From contig NZ_CP069338.1 in NCBI RefSeq assembly GCF_016859125.1, positions 4,961,501 to 5,025,500 on the forward strand: 64,000 bases of DNA, read 5' to 3'. Made by a program: the position numbers and the translations under genes. The stretch is from Archangium violaceum (lineage in GTDB: Bacteria > Myxococcota > Myxococcia > Myxococcales > Myxococcaceae). Under the pieces are notes generated by a model that did no database searches, was not told where the DNA came from, and worked only from the letters and a program-made list of their open reading frames with translations. Each line of letters opens with the position of its first letter. Positions within the stretch are counted from its first letter, which is position 1. Shown here piece after piece: positions 35,755 through 45,420 of this stretch.

Positions 35755-37611
35755 ATGAATCAGAACTTCATCCCGGCACGCCTTTCCCGGAAGATACTCC
35801 CCGTGCGTTCCTTGCCTGCCCGCCCCCCGTCATCCCTGGCCCGCCGGCTGGGGTTCATTGTTCTCTCACTCTTCGCCCTGCTCGCGGCCATGGGTTGTTC
35901 GGCCTTCTCGCGCGCGGTGAAGGAAGGCGACCAGTTCACCACCGCTCGGAATTGGGAGCAGGCGGAGGCCGCCTACCAGCGCGCGCTCGCCGTGGAGCCC
36001 GGTGACTCGGAAGTGAAGGTGAAGCTGCGCAACATGCGCAAGCAGTGGAGCGCCGAGGTGTTCCAGGCCGCGCAGGCGAAGCACGCCGAGGGGGACCTGG
36101 CCAGCGCCACGCCGCTGCTGGTGCGCGCCATCGAGCTGGACGACGAGAACGACCCGGCGCGCGCGCTGCTCGGCCAGACGCTGGATGCGCGGGTGGCGGT
36201 GGCGCTCGAGGCGCTGAAGGAGGAGCGGCTGCAGGATGCCCGGACCGAGCTCGACGCGGTGCTGGCGGTGGACGCCGAGCACGAGGCGGCGCGCAAGGGG
36301 GTGGTCGCGGTGCAGACGGCCTGGGCGCGCCGGTGGTTCTCCACCGCGCAGCGGCTGGAGGAGGAGGGCAAGCTGGGCAACGCGTTGCTCGCGTACGTGC
36401 GCGCGGACCAGGAGCGCGTGGGGGTCACCCCCGCCCGGGAGCGCGCCGAGGAGGTGCGTCGCAAGCTCCGGGACGAGATCGCCTTCCTGGTGGTGACGGG
36501 GCCCGCGGAGGACAAGGCGGAGGCGCCGGACGTGGCGCAGCGGCTGTCCCCGGGGCGGCTGTCGGCGCTGCTGCCGCAGGAGGTCCCCATCCGTGTCATC
36601 ACCGCGGATGCGCCGAAGGACCACCCGGGCGTGCGCCTGGGGGTGGCGGTGGAGCGGGTGATGCCGGTGAAGTCGGTGGAGCAGGGCCAGAAGTCGCAGC
36701 GCTACCTGGTGACGAACAAGGCCGTGCCCAGCCCGCGCCGGCTCGAGCTGGAGGCCGCGCTGTTGGAGCAGGAGCGCAAGCTGGAGGACGTGGAGCGCAG
36801 GCTGTCGGGCGTGCTGCGTGACTACCTGCGCAAGCAGGACGAGCTGGCCCAGGCGCGCGAGGTGGCCGCCCGCTGCCGCGAGCGCGAGCGCACGGTGTGC
36901 GCCAAGGGGCTGTCCGAGTGCATCCGGGCCTTCGAAAGGGCCAAGCCGGGGAATGTGCCGAGCGAGTGCAACCCCGCCCGCTGCAACCCGCAGTGCGAGC
37001 AGGAGGAGGGCGCGCTGGCGCAGCGGGCCAACGCGGCGAAGGAGCTGGAGCGCCGGCTGGAGGCGGCGCAGGAGAACGCGGAGCTGCAGCGGCGCGAGGT
37101 GCAGCGGGGCCGGGACGCCTACTACCGCGAGCCCCTCACGGTGGAGGAGCCCGTCTACGCCGACTACCCCTACGACGTGGAGCTGCACCGGCTGTCCATC
37201 ACCGCGAGCGTCACCGAGCGGTTGATCGACCTGGCGAAGGACGCGGCGGGTGCCTCTCCGCGCACCGAGGACTACGCGGCCGTGGCCGAGGACTCGGCCA
37301 ACAAGGCCTATGACAAGGTGGGCGTGCTGGCGGATCCGGTGCAGCTGCGCACCGAGGCGGAGCTGCGGGTGGAGGCGGGCGACAAGGCCATGGCCTCCAT
37401 CGCCGAGCGCGTGAAGGAGCGCTTCGACATCTACCGCCAGGGCAAGGTGGAGGACGCACGGCGGGGCATGGTGCGCCCCAGCGCCGAGGACGTGGTGGAG
37501 ACGGCGGTGCGCGCGCTGCTGCTCACCGCGGACGAGCCTCCCCAGGACATCCTCCAGCCGCTGGCCAAGGCGCGCGGCCTGGAGAATCCCGAGGCCATCT
37601 TCGGGCGTTGA
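35755..37611 (+). CDS. TPR-containing lipoprotein with coiled-coil region
   Basis: The frame encodes 618 residues from ATG 35755; a GTG about 16 codons later has a better ribosome site (GGAAG) and is an alternative. The signal ends LLAAMGCSA. Residues 50-220 are TPR-like pairs (ARNWEQAEAAYQRALAVEP, GDLASATPLLVRAIELDDEN). Residues 330-470 are a long charged coiled coil (LEAALLEQERKLEDVERRL) interrupted by a six-cysteine patch (CRERERTVCAKGLSECIRAF and CNPARCNPQCEQ) that could form disulfides. The last 130 residues are helical. It is probably an outer-membrane or periplasmic scaffold. No partner is next to it on the strand. Confidence 0.75.
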   Translation: MNQNFIPARLSRKILPVRSLPARPPSSLARRLGFIVLSLFALLAAMGCSAFSRAVKEGDQFTTARNWEQAEAAYQRALAVEPGDSEVKVKLRNMRKQWSAEVFQAAQAKHAEGDLASATPLLVRAIELDDENDPARALLGQTLDARVAVALEALKEERLQDARTELDAVLAVDAEHEAARKGVVAVQTAWARRWFSTAQRLEEEGKLGNALLAYVRADQERVGVTPARERAEEVRRKLRDEIAFLVVTGPAEDKAEAPDVAQRLSPGRLSALLPQEVPIRVITADAPKDHPGVRLGVAVERVMPVKSVEQGQKSQRYLVTNKAVPSPRRLELEAALLEQERKLEDVERRLSGVLRDYLRKQDELAQAREVAARCRERERTVCAKGLSECIRAFERAKPGNVPSECNPARCNPQCEQEEGALAQRANAAKELERRLEAAQENAELQRREVQRGRDAYYREPLTVEEPVYADYPYDVELHRLSITASVTERLIDLAKDAAGASPRTEDYAAVAEDSANKAYDKVGVLADPVQLRTEAELRVEAGDKAMASIAERVKERFDIYRQGKVEDARRGMVRPSAEDVVETAVRALLLTADEPPQDILQPLAKARGLENPEAIFGR

Positions 37612-37641
37612 GTCACGCGCCCACGGAGGCGGGGGGCCGCG

Positions 37642-38397
37642 TCAGGCCACCGCCTCCTCGTTCGAGCCCGAGGTCCACATCGCGGCCTCGGCCGAGTGCA
37701 GGCAGTCCCCGAGGAAGCGCAGGTAGATGTCGAGCGCCTCGGCGCCGAGCTCCGCGAGCGTCCGGGCGTTCTCCGGCATCAGGCGGAGCAGCTCCTCCAT
37801 CATCCGTGCGTTGGTGGCCGTCTGCCCCACGTCGATTTGCACGTGCTCCTTGAGGAAGCCGAGCCCCTCCAGCGTCTCCCGGCCGAGCACCCGCGCCACG
37901 TTGGACAGCAGGTGCGGCCCCAGCACCATGGACAGGTTCTTGATCTCGAACTCGATGGCGATCTGCCCCGCGGCGAGCTCGCCGGCGATCGTCTCCTCGT
38001 GGAGCTGCCGGTAGGCGCGCATCGCGTCCGTGGGGTGCTGGGCCAGCAGCCGCTCCACGACGAGCATGGGTGGGTAGCGGATGTTCCAGCGGTGCACCAG
38101 CCGCCGCACGTCGTCGATCATCATCAGGTGGTGGCCGGCCTCCTGCTTCGCGTGCGCGAGCAGTCCCTTGCCGAGCGAATCCAGGCCCTGCATGAGGCAG
38201 CGCTGGCCAGCCCGGCGGATCCACCCCTCCACGGGCTCGGTCATGTACACGCCGAACGAGTGGTACTGGATGAAGAAGCGCTCCAGGAGCGCGGGTGAGA
38301 TGGCGGGGTCCACCAGCGTGCGCATCACGGGGTTCGTGGAGATGCGGGCACGCGCGGGCAGGACGTAGGGCTCGTACAGCTCTTTGACCAGACTCAT
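37642..38397 (-). CDS. Heme-oxygenase-like (TenA-type) iron-containing redox enzyme family protein
   Basis: A 251-residue all-helical protein from ATG 38397. Acid and histidine pairs typical of heme-oxygenase-like diiron oxidases appear as GWIRRAGQRCLMQGLDSL, HAKQEAGHHLMMIDD, LHEETIAGELAAG and LKEHVQIDVGQTATN, the last giving the E-x-x-H...D helix. Enzymes of this fold include N-oxygenases, fatty-acid decarboxylases and thiaminase-type proteins; the assignment to a specific reaction is open. It is convergent with the TPR lipoprotein (30 bases) and 32 bases after the PilZ gene on its own strand, so possibly co-transcribed with that. Confidence 0.75.
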   Translation of the reverse strand: MSLVKELYEPYVLPARARISTNPVMRTLVDPAISPALLERFFIQYHSFGVYMTEPVEGWIRRAGQRCLMQGLDSLGKGLLAHAKQEAGHHLMMIDDVRRLVHRWNIRYPPMLVVERLLAQHPTDAMRAYRQLHEETIAGELAAGQIAIEFEIKNLSMVLGPHLLSNVARVLGRETLEGLGFLKEHVQIDVGQTATNARMMEELLRLMPENARTLAELGAEALDIYLRFLGDCLHSAEAAMWTSGSNEEAVA

Positions 38398-38429
38398 GTC
38401 GACTGACTCCTTACTTCCGGTACTTCTCT

Positions 38430-40523
38430 TCAGGCCGTACGGTGGTTCGCGGGCGTCAGGCGACCCACGGTCGCCTCGCTCACGTACTCCAGGAACTCGG
38501 GCAGCATCCGGGTGGAGAGCAGCCACAGGCAGGGCTTCGCGCCGGGCTCGTCATGCAGCCGGGCGGCGGCGGCGTAGCTGTCATCCTCGTCCTCGCGCAG
38601 GAAGACGAAGGAGGAGCGGCCCCGCCGCGCGTACCAGGCGCGGGCCTCGTCGAGCAGCGCGACGTAGGCGTCCGGGCCCTCGGGGGTGAGCGGGAACAGG
38701 CGGGCCGCGTCCAGCAGGCGGAAGAGGTTCGTCCCGGGCTGTCCCAGCTCGAGGAGGATGGCGGCCACCGCGACACCGCCGCGGCGAGCCACCAGCACCT
38801 GCCGCTCGCGCTCCAGCCCGGCCGCGTGCCACGTCGCCGCCGTGTCCCGCAGATCCATCCGCTCGCGCGAGAGGTCCAGCGCTTCCACGTAGCAGGCGGG
38901 GCGCGTGCGGGTGATCTCCTCCGCCAGGCGCGTCTTCTCCTCGGAGCGGGCCGGGCCGATCTCGAACCCGTCCGAGGGCAGCCCGCTGCGCTCGTCGCAG
39001 TGTACGTCCATGATGCGCACGGGCATGACCAGGGCCTCACCGCCGTCGGCCTGGGCCCGCGCATAGGCCATGTGGACGCGCTCGATGAGGGGCACGGTCG
39101 ACTCGACGTAGGCGACCAGCCAACGGAAGTCGGGATCGCTCTGGGCGTGCTCCAGCGTGCGCACGTGGATGTCGCGGAGGATCTGCCCGGGCGGGACATC
39201 CCCGCCGGGTCTGCCGGGGCGCTTGGCCAGCTGGTGCACCAGCCAGCTGTGGCGGTAGGGCCGCACGGAGGACAGCGTGGCCTCCACGCCCCGCTCCGAG
39301 GGCCACACCGTCTGGCAGAAGAGCCGGGGCAGGTGCGCGGCGCGCTGGCTCGTCTCGAAGAAGCTGGCGCGCAGCTCCTCGAAGTGCTCCGTCCTCTTGC
39401 CGGACAGGTTGAAGTAGCCCGAGTCGACGAGGAGCTCCCACAGCGGCTCGAGCCATTGCTCTCCGCCGCGCGTGGCGGGGCTGAGCGCCTGGGAGACGAG
39501 CTGCACCCAGCGCGACTCGTCCAGCGGCGTGCACGGGGTGACCTGGAGGCCGAACACCCTCTGCCCGTCCTTGTCCCCCACGAAGCGCACCTCGCCGCGC
39601 AGGAGGATGGGCTCCTCGCCCTCGCCCCGGACCTCGAGGGGTTGGAGCAGGAGGCCCGGGAAGATGAGGTCCTCGGCCGGGCTGCGCAGGCACAGGCCGT
39701 TGAAGGACACGTCCACGGCCTCGCGCTCGAGGGTGCCCAGCTCACCCCACAGCGGATGGTGGAAACGGGCGCGGAGGCCGGCCGGGGCGGGCACGCGCCG
39801 GTGCCAGCGGTGGCGCACCTTCCACATCCGCCGCGGAATCGGCGTCACCATCCGGCCGCCCCGCGTCTCGAGCGCCGACACGCGCAGGCGGTAGGCGGAG
39901 TTGTGGCCCACCACCTCGATGTCATAGGGCGCCGCGCCCCACTCCGTCCCCGGCTCCTCCAGCCGCCAGTGCAGCTGGGAGGTCACCACGTCGAAGTACT
40001 CCAGCGACACGCGCAACGTCCGCCCGAGCTGCCGCAGCACGCCCTGGTGCTTCATCACGCACACGGACTTGAGGATGGAGCGGATGCGCTCGGGCTCGAC
40101 GAGGGCCTCCTCGATGGGCTGCGGCGAGACCGCGGGCATGGCACGCCCCTGGCGGACCGCCGCGTCCAGGGTGGAGAGGATCTGCCGGCCCTGCTCCACC
40201 GTCACGTCCACGAGCTGGATGCCGATGGGCGCGTCGTACCGGCGCGGATCGCTCCAGAGGATTTCCCCCCGCAGCGGCCCGATGGTGCGGCCGTTGTCGT
40301 CCAGGAGCAGTTGCAGCGTGCGCTCCCGGGGCGGCAGCTCGGCGCCGGGCTCGGGCAGGGCCCACACCACGGTGGGGCTCAGCCGCGTCACGCGGCTGCA
40401 GCTGATACCGGGCTGGGACAGGATGAGGTTGATGCCCTGCTCGGGCCGGGTGTGCAGCGAATAGCCCGAATAGGTACCCGCGGCGAGGACAGCGCCGGCC
40501 GACGTCTCGAGATCTCCACTCAA
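38430..40523 (-). CDS. Large PilZ-domain protein with GNAT-like C-terminal part
   Basis: I choose the TTG at 40523 because AGGGAGGAGGAG lies directly before it; a GTG 38 codons upstream has no such site. This gives 697 residues. A first PilZ-like barrel spans about 10-110 (RLSPTVVWALPEPGAEL..., IGIQLVDV). A second, clearer one (about 240-350) has the basic lead RHRWHRRVPAPAGLRARFHH and the DVSFNGLCL motif (D-x-S-x-x-G) that binds cyclic di-GMP. The last 260 residues resemble N-acyltransferase or GNAT folds (VLVARRGGVAVAAILLELG, FVFLREDEDDSYAAAARLHD). It is probably a cytoplasmic cyclic di-GMP-responsive protein. The acyltransferase role is tentative. Confidence 0.78.
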   Translation of the reverse strand: MSGDLETSAGAVLAAGTYSGYSLHTRPEQGINLILSQPGISCSRVTRLSPTVVWALPEPGAELPPRERTLQLLLDDNGRTIGPLRGEILWSDPRRYDAPIGIQLVDVTVEQGRQILSTLDAAVRQGRAMPAVSPQPIEEALVEPERIRSILKSVCVMKHQGVLRQLGRTLRVSLEYFDVVTSQLHWRLEEPGTEWGAAPYDIEVVGHNSAYRLRVSALETRGGRMVTPIPRRMWKVRHRWHRRVPAPAGLRARFHHPLWGELGTLEREAVDVSFNGLCLRSPAEDLIFPGLLLQPLEVRGEGEEPILLRGEVRFVGDKDGQRVFGLQVTPCTPLDESRWVQLVSQALSPATRGGEQWLEPLWELLVDSGYFNLSGKRTEHFEELRASFFETSQRAAHLPRLFCQTVWPSERGVEATLSSVRPYRHSWLVHQLAKRPGRPGGDVPPGQILRDIHVRTLEHAQSDPDFRWLVAYVESTVPLIERVHMAYARAQADGGEALVMPVRIMDVHCDERSGLPSDGFEIGPARSEEKTRLAEEITRTRPACYVEALDLSRERMDLRDTAATWHAAGLERERQVLVARRGGVAVAAILLELGQPGTNLFRLLDAARLFPLTPEGPDAYVALLDEARAWYARRGRSSFVFLREDEDDSYAAAARLHDEPGAKPCLWLLSTRMLPEFLEYVSEATVGRLTPANHRTA

Positions 40524-41016
40524 TGGCTCCTCCTCCCTTTTCGGGACGGCAGTGACCGCCGTGCCGTCTCGCCGTGGTCGTGCTCTTCCACGACGAGAAT
40601 AATCCCTTGCATGAAAAGAGAACGCCCCACCCCCCACCTCGTCAAGGCGAACCCCGCAAGTGTTTGCTCTGGATTTCGCGCCGCTCCGCGTGGCTGGAAA
40701 AGTCCGCTCCCTCGGGTCGAGACCCTGGAACCCCTCTTCATCTCAGGGAAAACGGCTCCCGCGTAGAGCCGGGCAATTAAAGACTTGCAGGGCGCGCGCG
40801 GGGCATTGTCAGGCTTTTACCGGGCTGGCGGAGCTGCAGCGACGTCGTAGCCGTGGGCTCCTGGTGTGAAGCCACGGCCGCCGCATGCTTGGGATTGCTG
40901 GGATTGGAGGCTTTTCGCGGAGCCGGCGCGTGGGGGAGGTGTCGCCTCGTGGGCAGAGGGCGGGGCTTTACTGACAGCTGTCCAACGGCGAGGCTGTGAC
41001 GCCACGGAGAACCCAC
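40524..41016. other. Intergenic region of 493 bases
   Basis: This stretch separates the divergent PilZ and TerB-like genes and must hold both promoters. It includes locally AT-richer patches (around 40600-40620 and 40775-40795) and a near-repeat GGGATTGCTGGGATTGG at 40891-40907. No convincing small gene, hairpin or sigma-54 site was found. Confidence 0.4.
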
Positions 41017-41352
41017 ATGGCCAAGCTCACCGCCGAGGACGACTTCAACATCGAGGTGCTCAAACTGATGCTCCAGCTGGCCTGGAGCGATGGTCAGCTG
41101 GACCTGCGGGAGGTGGGGACCATCCTGGGCTCGGCGCGGAGCTGGGGCGTTCCGGAGCCGGAGATCGCCGCGCTCAAGAAGTCGCTGGAGGGCAACGCCA
41201 CCCCACCGGCTCCGGACCTGGCGCTCCTGCGTGACCGCCCGGACGAGGTCCTCGAGGCGGCCCGCGCGCTCATCGCGTGCGATGGCCGGCTCCAGGCCGC
41301 CGAGACGGAGATGCTCGAGGAGCTGCGCATCATCCTGAGCCCCGAGCGCTGA
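41017..41352 (+). CDS. TerB-like small protein
   Basis: A complete 111-residue helical protein from ATG 41017. It shows two TerB-type helical motifs: LMLQLAWSDGQLDLREVGTI near residue 17-36 (with the acidic D-G-x-D) and ALIACDGRLQAAETEMLEEL near residue 83-102. The TerB / DUF533 fold binds divalent metal via such acidic pairs and is linked to envelope stress and tellurite resistance, but short stand-alone forms have no defined job. No partner ter genes are nearby. Confidence 0.78.
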   Translation: MAKLTAEDDFNIEVLKLMLQLAWSDGQLDLREVGTILGSARSWGVPEPEIAALKKSLEGNATPPAPDLALLRDRPDEVLEAARALIACDGRLQAAETEMLEELRIILSPER

Positions 41353-41367
41353 GCCGCGGGGCGCGCG

Positions 41368-42818
41368 TCACGGAGGCCCGGAACCGGTCTCGCCCGCCGG
41401 CAGGCGGATCATGAAACAGGCGCCCCCTCCGGGCTGATTGCTGGCGGAGATGCTTCCGCCATGGGCTTCGACGATCTCCCGGCTCACGTACAGCCCCAGG
41501 CCCAGTCCGCCGTAGTGGCGTATCGACGCGGCGCGCTCGAACCTGCCGAACAGCCGGGAAAGGGCCTTCTCCGGGATGCCGGGCCCCTTGTCGGTGACGA
41601 CGAGGCGCGCATCGGACCCCTCCCTCGAAACCGACGGAGGCGATCCCAGTTCCCCTCGATGGACTGCGCACCCTGGATATGAACCACGCAGGAGGCGTTG
41701 GACGCCGCTTCGCGCAGGCTCTCGGTGACGTCGTTCACCGCGGCGAGCAGGTCGAACCGCTCCAGGTTGAGCGTGAGCTGGCCGCTCGAGAGCCGCGAGA
41801 CATCGAGCAGTTTCTCGATGAGGTCCGACAACCGCTCGGTGCTGTGAACCGCGCGCTCGAGCTTGGCATGGGCCCTCGGCTCGACGGAGTCCAGACGCTC
41901 CCTCAGACTCTGGAGCTGGAGCGCGGTGAGCGGCGTCTTCAGCTCGTGCGAGGCGATGGAGAGGAACTCGTCGCGCATCCGGATCGCTTCCTGGGCCTGG
42001 GCGAGCCGGACCCGCTCGTCCTCCGCGCGCTTGCTCTCGGTGAGGTCGCGCGTCACCTTGGCGAACCCCAGCAGCGCACCCGTCGCGTCATACACGGGGC
42101 TGAGGGTCACTCGGGCCTGGTAGGTCGTGCCATCCTTGCGCAGGCGCCATCCTTCTTCCTCGAGACGGCCCTCCCGCTTCGCGGTCTCGATGTCCTGGGA
42201 TGGCTTCTCCCGGGCCACGTCCCCGGGTGGGTAGAGGAGGGCGACGGGCTCGCCGACGATCTCCTTGGCCGTGTAGCCCGTGATGTTCGCCGCCCCCTCG
42301 TTCCAGGTCAGCACGCGCCCCTCGGTATCCATCATGAAGATGGCGTAGTCCTTCACGCCCGAGACCAGCAGCCGGAACTGTTCCTCGCTCCGGCGCAGCT
42401 GCTCCTCGGCCTGGCGGCGCTCGGTGAGCTCCTTCGTGACCTTGGCGAACCCGCGGAGCCGGCCCGTGGCATCGCGCATGGCGGTGAGGGTCACGCTGGC
42501 CCAGAACCGCTCGCCGTTCTTTCGGATGCGCCAGCCCTCCTCCGCGAAACGCCCCTGCTCCGTGGCGCACCGCAGCGCGTGCTCGCACTTGCCGGCGACG
42601 ATCTCCCCGGGCGGGTAGAAGAGGGAGAAGTGCCGCCCCAGGATCTCCCCCGGGCTGTAGCCCTTGATGCGCTCCGCTCCGCTGTTCCAGCTCGCCACGT
42701 GCCCCGAGGGGTCGAGCATGAAGATGGCGTAGTCGTCGATGCTCTCGATGAGCAGCCGTGCGAGCTCCTCATCCAGGGCCGCGTGTCCCGGCCGGGTCCG
42801 CGAATTCTGTTCGGGCAT
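41368..42818 (-). pseudogene. PAS-PAS histidine kinase with a broken ATPase domain
   Basis: From ATG 42818 a normal kinase runs through two PAS domains (about 15-135 and 145-260; both with AIFMxD..., SFLYPPGE-like LLYPPGDV) and HisKA (IASHELKTPL). In the HATPase domain the frame continues GAQSIEGNWDRLR and then switches: the remaining ATPase code (SREGSDARLVVTDKGPGIPEK, ...GLGLGLYVSREIVEAHGG) is in another frame ending at TGA 41370-41368. Between the two parts the usual N-box (NLLxNAxKY) and about 30 residues are absent. This looks like a short deletion with frameshift near 41640. Without the N-box ATP-Mg binding should fail, so the kinase is probably dead. Confidence 0.75.
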
Positions 42819-42999
42819 CTCGTGGCCCTCAGCTGCGCGCCAGGACGTGCGCCCCTGCCGGACCACGGCGGAGCGTCCCCCGGAGCCCGAGCAGCGGGAG
42901 GAGCACGTGCTCAAAGGTGTTTCTCATCGGAGGGAGAGGTCCGTGCATGGTTCGGTTCACGGGGCGTGTGGCCGACCCTCACTCCGCCCCTCGAAGAAG

Positions 43000-43013
43000 A
43001 ATCGTGAACGATT
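43000..43013. promoter_or_regulatory. Palindrome upstream of ohr, candidate operator
   Basis: AATCGT GA ACGATT is a perfect inverted repeat 98 bases before the ohr start and in the only intergenic region serving the ohr-ohrR pair. OhrR-type regulators bind AT-rich palindromes, though the usual core differs, so this is only a candidate. Confidence 0.35.
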
Positions 43014-43111
43014 TAGTTGCGCGCGGTGTTGTTGGGGTTAGATTCAGTCCATGGCGAGGGGCCAAGGGCTTCACGCCTCGAACGGGACAGGATCCCACCA
43101 GGAGAAAACGC

Positions 43112-43546
<435 letters not shown>

Positions 43547-43571
43547 GCGAGGGCTAGAGTAGGTTCGACCG

Positions 43572-44012
43572 ATGACCGATGTTCTTCGACTCGAGAACCA
43601 GCTCTGCTTCGCGCTCCACGCGGCGTCGCGCGCGATGACGGGGGCCTACCAACCCCTGCTCGAGGAACTCGGCATCACCTATCCCCAGTACCTCGTCCTC
43701 CTCACGCTCTGGGAGGAGGATGGCGCGCGGGTCTCGCGCATCGGGGAGCGGCTCTACCTCGACTCCGCGACGCTGACGCCGCTGCTCAAGCGCCTGGAGG
43801 CGCGAGGGCTCGTCGAGCGTCGGCGGAGCAACGAGGATGAGCGTGTCGTCGAGGTCTTCCTCACCCCCGAGGGCAAGCGCCTCGAACAGAAGGCCCGGGA
43901 CATCCCCCAGGCCCTCTTCTGCAAGACGAAGCTGTCGCTCGGCGAGCTCGCGCGTCTGCGGGCGGCGCTGCAGGAGCTCACGCGAACGCTTCACGAGTCC
44001 TCGGAGGACTGA
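43572..44012 (+). CDS. ohrR: MarR-family organic hydroperoxide regulator OhrR
   Basis: A 146-residue winged-helix protein. The redox-sensing cysteine is Cys12 in [15 protein letters not shown], the position used by OhrR. The wHTH follows with [35 protein letters not shown] and [16 protein letters not shown]. It should repress ohr until peroxides oxidise Cys12. It is the second gene of the pair, 25 bases after ohr, so is probably autoregulated from the shared promoter. Confidence 0.95.
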   Translation: MTDVLRLENQLCFALHAASRAMTGAYQPLLEELGITYPQYLVLLTLWEEDGARVSRIGERLYLDSATLTPLLKRLEARGLVERRRSNEDERVVEVFLTPEGKRLEQKARDIPQALFCKTKLSLGELARLRAALQELTRTLHESSED

Positions 44013-44052
44013 GCTCCGAGCAGGCTGGCGGGGAAGGGGAGGTGCCAGGGGT

Positions 44053-44670
44053 TCATCGGTGCTGGCGGAAGACGACGGTGAAGTTGTTGCTCGGCATGTC
44101 CACGACGCGGTCGAGCTCCAATCCGTTCGCCCGCGCCTCCGCCGTGACGGCGCCCAGCTCGCGCACGCCCCAGGCCGGGTTGCGCTCGCGCAGCGAGGCA
44201 TCGAAGGCGAGGTTGCTCGGCGCGGTGGGTCGGCCCTCGATGAAGTACGCGCCATACAGGATGAGCGGGCCGCCGGGCGACAGCACCCGGGCGGCACCGC
44301 GCATCAATCCCTGGCAGGCCTCCCACGGCGAGATGTGGATCATGTTGATGCAGACCATCGCGTCCGCGGACTCCACGGGCCAGGGGGGGGTGCTGACATC
44401 CAGCGCGAGCGGCGCTCGCAGGTTGGGTGGGCCCTCCTCCTGGCGCCACGCCTCGATGCTCTCCAGGGCGGTGGGGTCCGCGTCCGTGGGCTGCCACACG
44501 AGCTCCGGGAAGGCGCGGGAGAAGAAGACGGCGTGTTGACCGGTGCCGCTGGCCACCTCGAGCACGGTGCCTCGTGAGGGCATCAGCTCGCGGAGGACGG
44601 CGAGGAGGGGGTCGCGGTTGCGCTCGGCGGACGGTGCGTGGCGTTTCATGGGCGCGCGAGCTTCACTCAT
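44053..44670 (-). CDS. DUF938 SAM-dependent methyltransferase-like protein
   Basis: A 205-residue protein from ATG 44670. It has the SAM-binding glycine motif as VLEVASGTGQHAVFF (residues 39-53) and the family-specific HISPWEACQGLMRGAARVL and GPLILYGAYFIEGRPTAPSN motifs of DUF938. The N-terminal SAERNRDPLLAVLRE is also typical. The substrate is unknown. Its start overlaps, as ATGA, a stop in an upstream open frame of doubtful reality (see rejected items). Confidence 0.88.
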   Translation of the reverse strand: MSEARAPMKRHAPSAERNRDPLLAVLRELMPSRGTVLEVASGTGQHAVFFSRAFPELVWQPTDADPTALESIEAWRQEEGPPNLRAPLALDVSTPPWPVESADAMVCINMIHISPWEACQGLMRGAARVLSPGGPLILYGAYFIEGRPTAPSNLAFDASLRERNPAWGVRELGAVTAEARANGLELDRVVDMPSNNFTVVFRQHR

Positions 44671-44904
44671 GACGGGGACGCTGTGAACACGCCGCTGGGG
44701 TGGGACAGCCCGATACCCGGCACGTTCAGCCCCTCGGCTCCGATGGAGGGCGGATGGGCGCGGAGGAACGACAGCACCCCCGCACGGTCCGCCGACCAGC
44801 AACGTCGGAAGGCGTCATTGGCCGCGGCGTAGCCTTCTTCTCGAGGTATGGCGGCGGGCCGGGCGCTGGCGTCACTGGAGCAACCCGGCCGATACGGCCT
44901 CGAA

Positions 44905-45420
44905 CTACTGGACGTGGTCGCCGTCCTTGCACTTCCCCTTCCCGTCCTTCTTGCACAGCCCATCTTCCTTGTGGCCGAACTCGACCTTGTAGCTCTTGTC
45001 CTTGAAGGCAACACAGACCTTCGCATGACGGTCCGGGCCCGGCAGCTCGAACCGGTAGTTCAGGCTCAGTTCCTGGCAGGGCCCGCCCTTGTCCTTCACT
45101 CGGTCGGTCACCTCCTCCCAGCCCCTCTGGTCCGTGTATGAGTAGACCTTGAAGTCCTTCCCGGGTTCGAGGTTCTTCTTGGAAGGGAAGTCGAAGAAGA
45201 CGTGGGTGATGTTCTTGTCGCCGTCGATGTCCTTGCAGAACTTCTTGCTCGGGCACTGATTGTCATCGTCGCCGAGGGCCTCCGTGCCCCGCTCCAGGTA
45301 GCTCGCCAGCGCTGAGGAGCCACTCGACCCGCTCTGCGCCTCCTGCTCGGTGCCTCCACACCCGGCTCCCACGCCCACCACCAGAACGGCCGCCATCAGA
45401 ACCTTGGTCCACGCTCGCAT
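44905..45420 (-). CDS. Lipoprotein of unknown function with Lys/Cys-rich C-terminus
   Basis: A 171-residue protein from ATG 45420. The signal peptide ends VVGVGAGCGG, which can serve as a lipoprotein signal. The mature part has six further cysteines (DNQCPSKKFCKDIDGDKN, GGPCQEL, KVCVAFK, GLCKKDGKGKCKDGD), suggesting three disulfides. Charged Lys/Asp segments dominate the C-terminal third. No known domain was recognised. It is not in an evident operon: the upstream 660-base gap holds no gene. Confidence 0.65.
   Translation of the reverse strand: MRAWTKVLMAAVLVVGVGAGCGGTEQEAQSGSSGSSALASYLERGTEALGDDDNQCPSKKFCKDIDGDKNITHVFFDFPSKKNLEPGKDFKVYSYTDQRGWEEVTDRVKDKGGPCQELSLNYRFELPGPDRHAKVCVAFKDKSYKVEFGHKEDGLCKKDGKGKCKDGDHVQ

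Noticed and set aside
38442-40766. A plus-strand open frame of 774 codons
   Set aside because: It is the mirror of the PilZ gene, with no start site support and an Arg/Leu/His-rich composition.
44667-44904. A minus-strand open frame ending with ATGA overlap onto the DUF938 start
   Set aside because: The overlap looks like translational coupling, and the last 60 codons (AAANDAFRRCWSADRAG...) are protein-like, but there is no start with a ribosome site and no known domain. It may be a remnant, but I could not support a gene.
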